Origin: Arthrobacter sp. Soil764
GTDB taxonomy: Bacteria; Actinomycetota; Actinomycetes; Actinomycetales; Micrococcaceae
Reading direction: 5' to 3'
Length of the DNA stretch: 64,000 bases
Assembly: GCF_001428075.1 (NCBI RefSeq)
Contig: NZ_LMSI01000001.1
Coordinates: 94,516-158,515 of the forward strand
Part shown: positions 61,424 through 64,000 of the stretch, piece after piece
How positions within the stretch are numbered: position 1 is the first letter of the stretch
Layout: every line of letters starts with the position of its first letter
Position numbers and translations under genes: made by a program
Notes under the pieces: model-generated
The model's database searches: none
Seen by the model: the letters and a program-made list of their open reading frames with translations, nothing else
What the model was told of the DNA's origin: nothing

Positions 61424-62494
61424 GTGAGCGAACCATGGGTGCTGCATGTGGACCTGGACCAGTTCATCGCTGCCGTCGAGGTGCTCCGCCGGCCTGAACT
61501 CGCGGGCAGGCCGGTGATCGTGGGCGGCCGTGGTGATCCCGCCGAACGGGCAGTGGTGTCCACTGCCTCCTATGAGGCCAGGGCCTACGGCGTGGGCTCG
61601 GGAATGCCGCTGCGCATCGCCGCGCGGAAAGTGCCGGACGCGGTCATCCTGCCCGTGGACCAGGAGGCGTACCTGGAGGCATCTGAGAAGGTCATGGCCG
61701 TGCTGCGCTCGCAGGCCGGAGCCACCGTTCAGGTGCTCGGCTGGGACGAGGCATTCGTTGGCATCGAGTCAACGGATCCGGAGGCCTGGGCCCGGCAACT
61801 CCAGCAGGCCGTCCTGGCGGAAACGCGGCTCCATTGCAGCATCGGCATCGGCGACACCCTGGTCCGCGCCAAGGTTGCCACCGGGTTCGGCAAGCCTGCC
61901 GGCATATTCCGGCTTACGAAAGGCAATTGGCTCGACGTGATGGGTGACCGGCCCACGATTGACCTGTGGGGCGTGGGAACCAAGGTATCGCAGCGCTTGG
62001 CCAGCCTGGGCATCAAGAGCGTTGCTGCCCTCGCAGCTGTGGACCCCAATGACCTTGTCCCGGAGTTCGGCCCCAAAATGGGTCCCTGGTACGCCCAGCT
62101 TGGGCGGGGTGATGGTGCCCGGGTGGTCGACGATACCCCGTGGGTGGCGCGGGGCCACAGCCGTGAGACCACCTTCCAGCACGACCTGACAGATGCTGCA
62201 GAAATTGACGACGCCGTCAGGGAGTTGGCTGCGCGGGTACTGGAGGATGTCGCTGCCGAGGGACGGCCGGTGGTTGGCCTGACGCTGAAAGTGCGGTATG
62301 CCCCGTTCAGCACCACCACCTTCGGCCGGAAGATCCCGGCGACGCCGGATCCCGCCGTCGTCCTGGCGACGGCGCTCGATCTGGTGTCGAAAATCGAGCC
62401 GGGCCGCCCGGTCCGCCTGCTCGGCCTCCGGGCAGAAATGACCATGCCCGAGGATTCCCGGAAGGGACACACTCCCACCCGCAGCGGCTGGTAA
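61424..62494 (+). CDS. Y-family DNA polymerase (DinB2-like) with non-aromatic steric gate
   Basis: A 356-residue translesion polymerase. Catalytic acids are visible: Asp10 and Asp12 in LHVDLDQFIAAVE, and Asp108-Glu109 in GWDEAF. STASYEARAYGVGSGMPLRIA is the nucleotide-binding region, and helix-hairpin-helix IDLWGVGTKVSQRL lies in the thumb. The residue at the E. coli DinB Phe13 steric-gate position is Ile15, not Phe or Tyr. Mycobacterium smegmatis DinB2, with Leu at this position, readily uses ribonucleotides. Length and lack of the beta-clamp tail also fit the DinB2 group. The GTG at 61424 gives VSEPWVLHVD. Confidence 0.87.
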   Translation: MSEPWVLHVDLDQFIAAVEVLRRPELAGRPVIVGGRGDPAERAVVSTASYEARAYGVGSGMPLRIAARKVPDAVILPVDQEAYLEASEKVMAVLRSQAGATVQVLGWDEAFVGIESTDPEAWARQLQQAVLAETRLHCSIGIGDTLVRAKVATGFGKPAGIFRLTKGNWLDVMGDRPTIDLWGVGTKVSQRLASLGIKSVAALAAVDPNDLVPEFGPKMGPWYAQLGRGDGARVVDDTPWVARGHSRETTFQHDLTDAAEIDDAVRELAARVLEDVAAEGRPVVGLTLKVRYAPFSTTTFGRKIPATPDPAVVLATALDLVSKIEPGRPVRLLGLRAEMTMPEDSRKGHTPTRSGW

Positions 62495-62497
62495 ACC

Positions 62498-62560
62498 CCA
62501 TCGATTGCTGAGCAGGTGCCGTTATGAGGCCCCAAAACGGCATGTACTCGGCAATGGATG
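62498..62560. repeat. Dispersed palindromic repeat, copy 2 (diverged)
   Basis: This 63-base element begins three bases after the polymerase stop. It opens with the same CCATCGATTGCT as copy 1. Its reverse complement carries TGCCGTTTTGGGG in the loop and ends GCAATCGATGG, aligning along the whole length of copy 1. Its own arms are imperfect, so the hairpin is decayed. Confidence 0.7.
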
Positions 62561-62576
62561 TCGTCTGGACAGCGAA

Positions 62577-62607
62577 ACGGCGGTGGATCCACTGGATCCA
62601 CCGCCGT
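62577..62607 (-). terminator. Hairpin downstream of csbD
   Basis: A 31-base near-perfect palindrome: ACGGCGGTGGATCCA pairs with TGGATCCACCGCCGT. It lies 47 bases after the csbD stop on the minus strand and may also stop the convergent polymerase transcript. Confidence 0.6.
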
Positions 62608-62653
62608 CGGGCTGCTGCAGCACGCCGTTCGCTACGGCTGCACCAGCAAGGAA

Positions 62654-62830
62654 CTAGTCCCGCTTGAACTCGTCCTTGACATTTTCGCCGACCTTCTTGG
62701 CATCTGCCTTGACCTGGTCGGCCTGGCCTTCTGCCTTCAGACGGTCGTTATCGGTCACGTTGCCTGCAGCTTCCTTGGCCTTGCCGCCAAGGTCCTCTGC
62801 CGCGTTACTGATCTTGTCTCCGAGGCCCAT
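62654..62830 (-). CDS. CsbD family stress protein
   Basis: A 58-residue, highly charged helical protein starting MGLGDKISNAAEDLGGKAKE and ending VKDEFKRD. The repeated lysine/alanine pattern and DNDRLKAEGQADQ segment are typical of CsbD, a general-stress protein of unknown mechanism. AGGAGG gives a strong ribosome site. It is short and easily missed. Confidence 0.9.
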   Translation of the reverse strand: MGLGDKISNAAEDLGGKAKEAAGNVTDNDRLKAEGQADQVKADAKKVGENVKDEFKRD

Positions 62831-62880
62831 GGTTCCGGCCTCCTTTCGTTTCCGTCGATCAACCGTGCCCTTTCACGATA

Positions 62881-62900
62881 AGCAAAGCCTGCTTACTATT
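62881..62900 (-). promoter_or_regulatory. Palindromic motif upstream of csbD
   Basis: On the minus strand this reads AATAGTAAGCAGGCTTTGCT, about 51 bases before the csbD ATG. The left 15 bases match the motif at 18536-18550 (AATAGTAAGCATGCT) with one difference. Confidence 0.45.
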
Positions 62901-62958
62901 TCAAGTCCCCGGCTTGCCCGCGCTGTTCCTTGTCGGTGCCCGCCGCTAGGCTCGGGCC

Positions 62959-63633
62959 ATGGATAAAGTGCGCGGCAGGGGTGTGGCCAAAGTGGTTCCG
63001 CCCCGGCTTTCCCCCGTGGGGCTGCAGGACCTCGAGGACCATCCGGAACACGAGTTCCGGCGCGGCGGGAGGCATGAGAACGCGCGGTTCAGCCGTCCCG
63101 CGGCTGAGGGACTGGACCTGGGAGGTGCGGTCTTCGCCGAATGCGAATTCGATGCCCCGTCCTTTAACGAGACCCAGCTCCGCGGCGCCTCGTTCCGCGA
63201 CTGTATCCTCGCGGAGCTGTATGCGCCGGTGTTCAGGGGCGCCCGCAGCACCTGGCAGGAGGTGGAGTTCCGGAATCCCCGCCTGGGGTCCGCGGAACTG
63301 TACGAAAGCGGCTGGCAGTCCGTCCGGATCGACGGCGGGAAGCTGGACTTCCTCAACCTCCGTGGCGCCAAGCTCACGGACGTGCTGATCACGGGCTGCA
63401 TCATCAATGAACTTGACCTTGGTGCCGCCGTGGCAACCCGCGTGAAGCTCGTGGACTGCACCGTGGGAACGCTGGACCTGACCGGAGCCAAGCTGAAGGA
63501 CTTCGACCTCAGGGGTACGGAATTCCGCAGGGTCAGCGGACTGGGGAGCCTGGCCGGCATGGTCATAGACGACTACCAGCTGGGACTCCTCGCGCCGCTC
63601 ATGGCCGCGCACCTGGGGGTGACCGTCCTGTAA
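62959..63633 (+). CDS. Pentapeptide-repeat protein
   Basis: A 224-residue protein with degenerate A(D/N)Lxx-type pentapeptide repeats from about residue 45 (ARFSRPAAEGLDLGGAVFAECEF) to residue 195 (GAKLKDFDLRGTEFRRVSG), predicting a right-handed quadrilateral beta-helix. No membrane segment is present. TAGGCT lies six bases upstream of the ATG, so a leaderless transcript is likely. Function is unknown; similarity to quinolone-protection Qnr proteins is only in fold. Confidence 0.85.
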   Translation: MDKVRGRGVAKVVPPRLSPVGLQDLEDHPEHEFRRGGRHENARFSRPAAEGLDLGGAVFAECEFDAPSFNETQLRGASFRDCILAELYAPVFRGARSTWQEVEFRNPRLGSAELYESGWQSVRIDGGKLDFLNLRGAKLTDVLITGCIINELDLGAAVATRVKLVDCTVGTLDLTGAKLKDFDLRGTEFRRVSGLGSLAGMVIDDYQLGLLAPLMAAHLGVTVL

Positions 63634-63673
63634 CTGGATGCGCACCCACGGACTCCCGTGTACCATTTACAGA

Positions 63674-63687
63674 ACGAACGGTCGGTA
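63674..63687. promoter_or_regulatory. TetR-type operator candidate before the thiolase gene
   Basis: ACGAACGGTCGGTA has imperfect dyad symmetry around CGGTCG and resembles TetR-family sites controlling phenylacetate and beta-ketoacyl degradation genes in actinobacteria. It is 65 bases before the thiolase ATG. The match to any one regulator is from memory and tentative. Confidence 0.4.
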
Positions 63688-63751
63688 AGTGGATCATCCC
63701 ACTGCGCCGCCCGCCGATGACAGTGCTGTTTATCGCGTGAAGGGTGTTTCC

Positions 63752-64000
63752 ATGGCTGCAACCGCAGGTCCGCAGGCTTTCCTTGTAGGCGGGGTCCGAA
63801 CGCCCGTGGGCAGGTACGGGGGCGCCCTGTCCTCCGTGCGCCCGGACGACCTTGCGGCCTTGGTGGTCCGGGAAGCCGTGGAACGCGCCGGCCTGGATCC
63901 CGAAAGCATTGACGAGGTCATTCTCGGCAATGCGAACGGCGCGGGGGAGGAGAACCGGAACGTTGCCCGGATGGCCACCCTGCTGGCCGGGCTGCCGCTG
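63752..64000 (+). CDS. Thiolase (acetyl-CoA acyltransferase), N-terminal part, runs off the window
   Basis: The 83 visible residues begin MAATAGPQAFLVGGVRTPVG and contain RYGGALSSVRPDDLAALVVR, then VILGNANGAGEENRNVARMA. This is the thiolase N-terminal domain; the catalytic Cys loop lies just beyond the end. An in-frame GTG at 63737 is an alternative start, but AAGGGTG fits the ATG better. It could serve fatty-acid, phenylacetate or protocatechuate degradation; the TetR-like site hints at an aromatic pathway. Confidence 0.85.
   Translation, partial: MAATAGPQAFLVGGVRTPVGRYGGALSSVRPDDLAALVVREAVERAGLDPESIDEVILGNANGAGEENRNVARMATLLAGLPL

Noticed and set aside
62959..63633. Quinolone-resistance Qnr protein
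   Set aside because: Only the pentapeptide fold is shared; repeats are degenerate and the protein has no Qnr-type loops that I can recognise.

Overview
The window reads as chromosome of a high-GC Gram-positive actinobacterium, most likely Arthrobacter, Pseudarthrobacter or a close relative in the Micrococcaceae. The evidence is dense GC-rich coding with frequent GTG/TTG starts, several probably leaderless genes, BldC, Rex, the short ribosomal protein bS22, an IniB/IniA/IniC set, menaquinone genes, and ABC sugar importers without their own ATPases. The genus is inferred from gene content and style, not from a marker gene. I found no tRNA, rRNA, CRISPR array, prophage or insertion sequence.

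Positions 77-28000 hold a carbohydrate island that looks like an actinobacterial counterpart of the Bacillus subtilis yes/rha functions for rhamnogalacturonan I. It contains a GH42 beta-galactosidase, two ABC importers, two DUF624 (YesL-like) membrane proteins, a GH78 alpha-L-rhamnosidase, a Gfo/Idh oxidoreductase, a YesT-like SGNH acetylesterase and a YesU-like DUF1961 protein. An L-rhamnose operon follows (mutarotase, isomerase, bifunctional aldolase/dehydrogenase, kinase), then a CE7 acetyl esterase and a GPH symporter. A LacI regulator is divergent from the rhamnose operon. A short operator-like motif (TGWAWCGWWTCA and close variants) recurs upstream of the separate transcription units and suggests one regulon.

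Positions 27800-38700 are mostly housekeeping: a DAHP synthase preceded by a leaderless aromatic leader peptide (W-Y-A-Y-F) and stem-loops, bldC, bS22, a HAD phosphatase, a glutaredoxin-like protein, rex, a YGQ-repeat membrane protein, yceI, and a cytochrome c maturation operon (phosphatase, resA, ccdA, resB, ccsB).

Positions 38893-47941 hold the most unusual block. It encodes an Hsp70 ATPase fused to a membrane anchor and Pro/Ser/Thr-rich tail, a large LuxR-type regulator, an IniB-like protein with an Asp-rich DSFN-repeat C-terminus, and two dynamin-like GTPases (IniA, IniC). I treat it as a candidate envelope-stress or membrane-remodelling system.

Positions 47992-64000 hold small membrane proteins, menA/menE/menB, a third ABC sugar importer with an unrecognised probable polysaccharide-active enzyme, a CPBP protease, an amino-acid permease and a dienelactone hydrolase. 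They also hold a Y-family polymerase with Ile at the steric-gate position, a CsbD protein, a pentapeptide-repeat protein and the start of a thiolase gene. Two copies of a roughly 64-bp palindromic repeat lie in this part.
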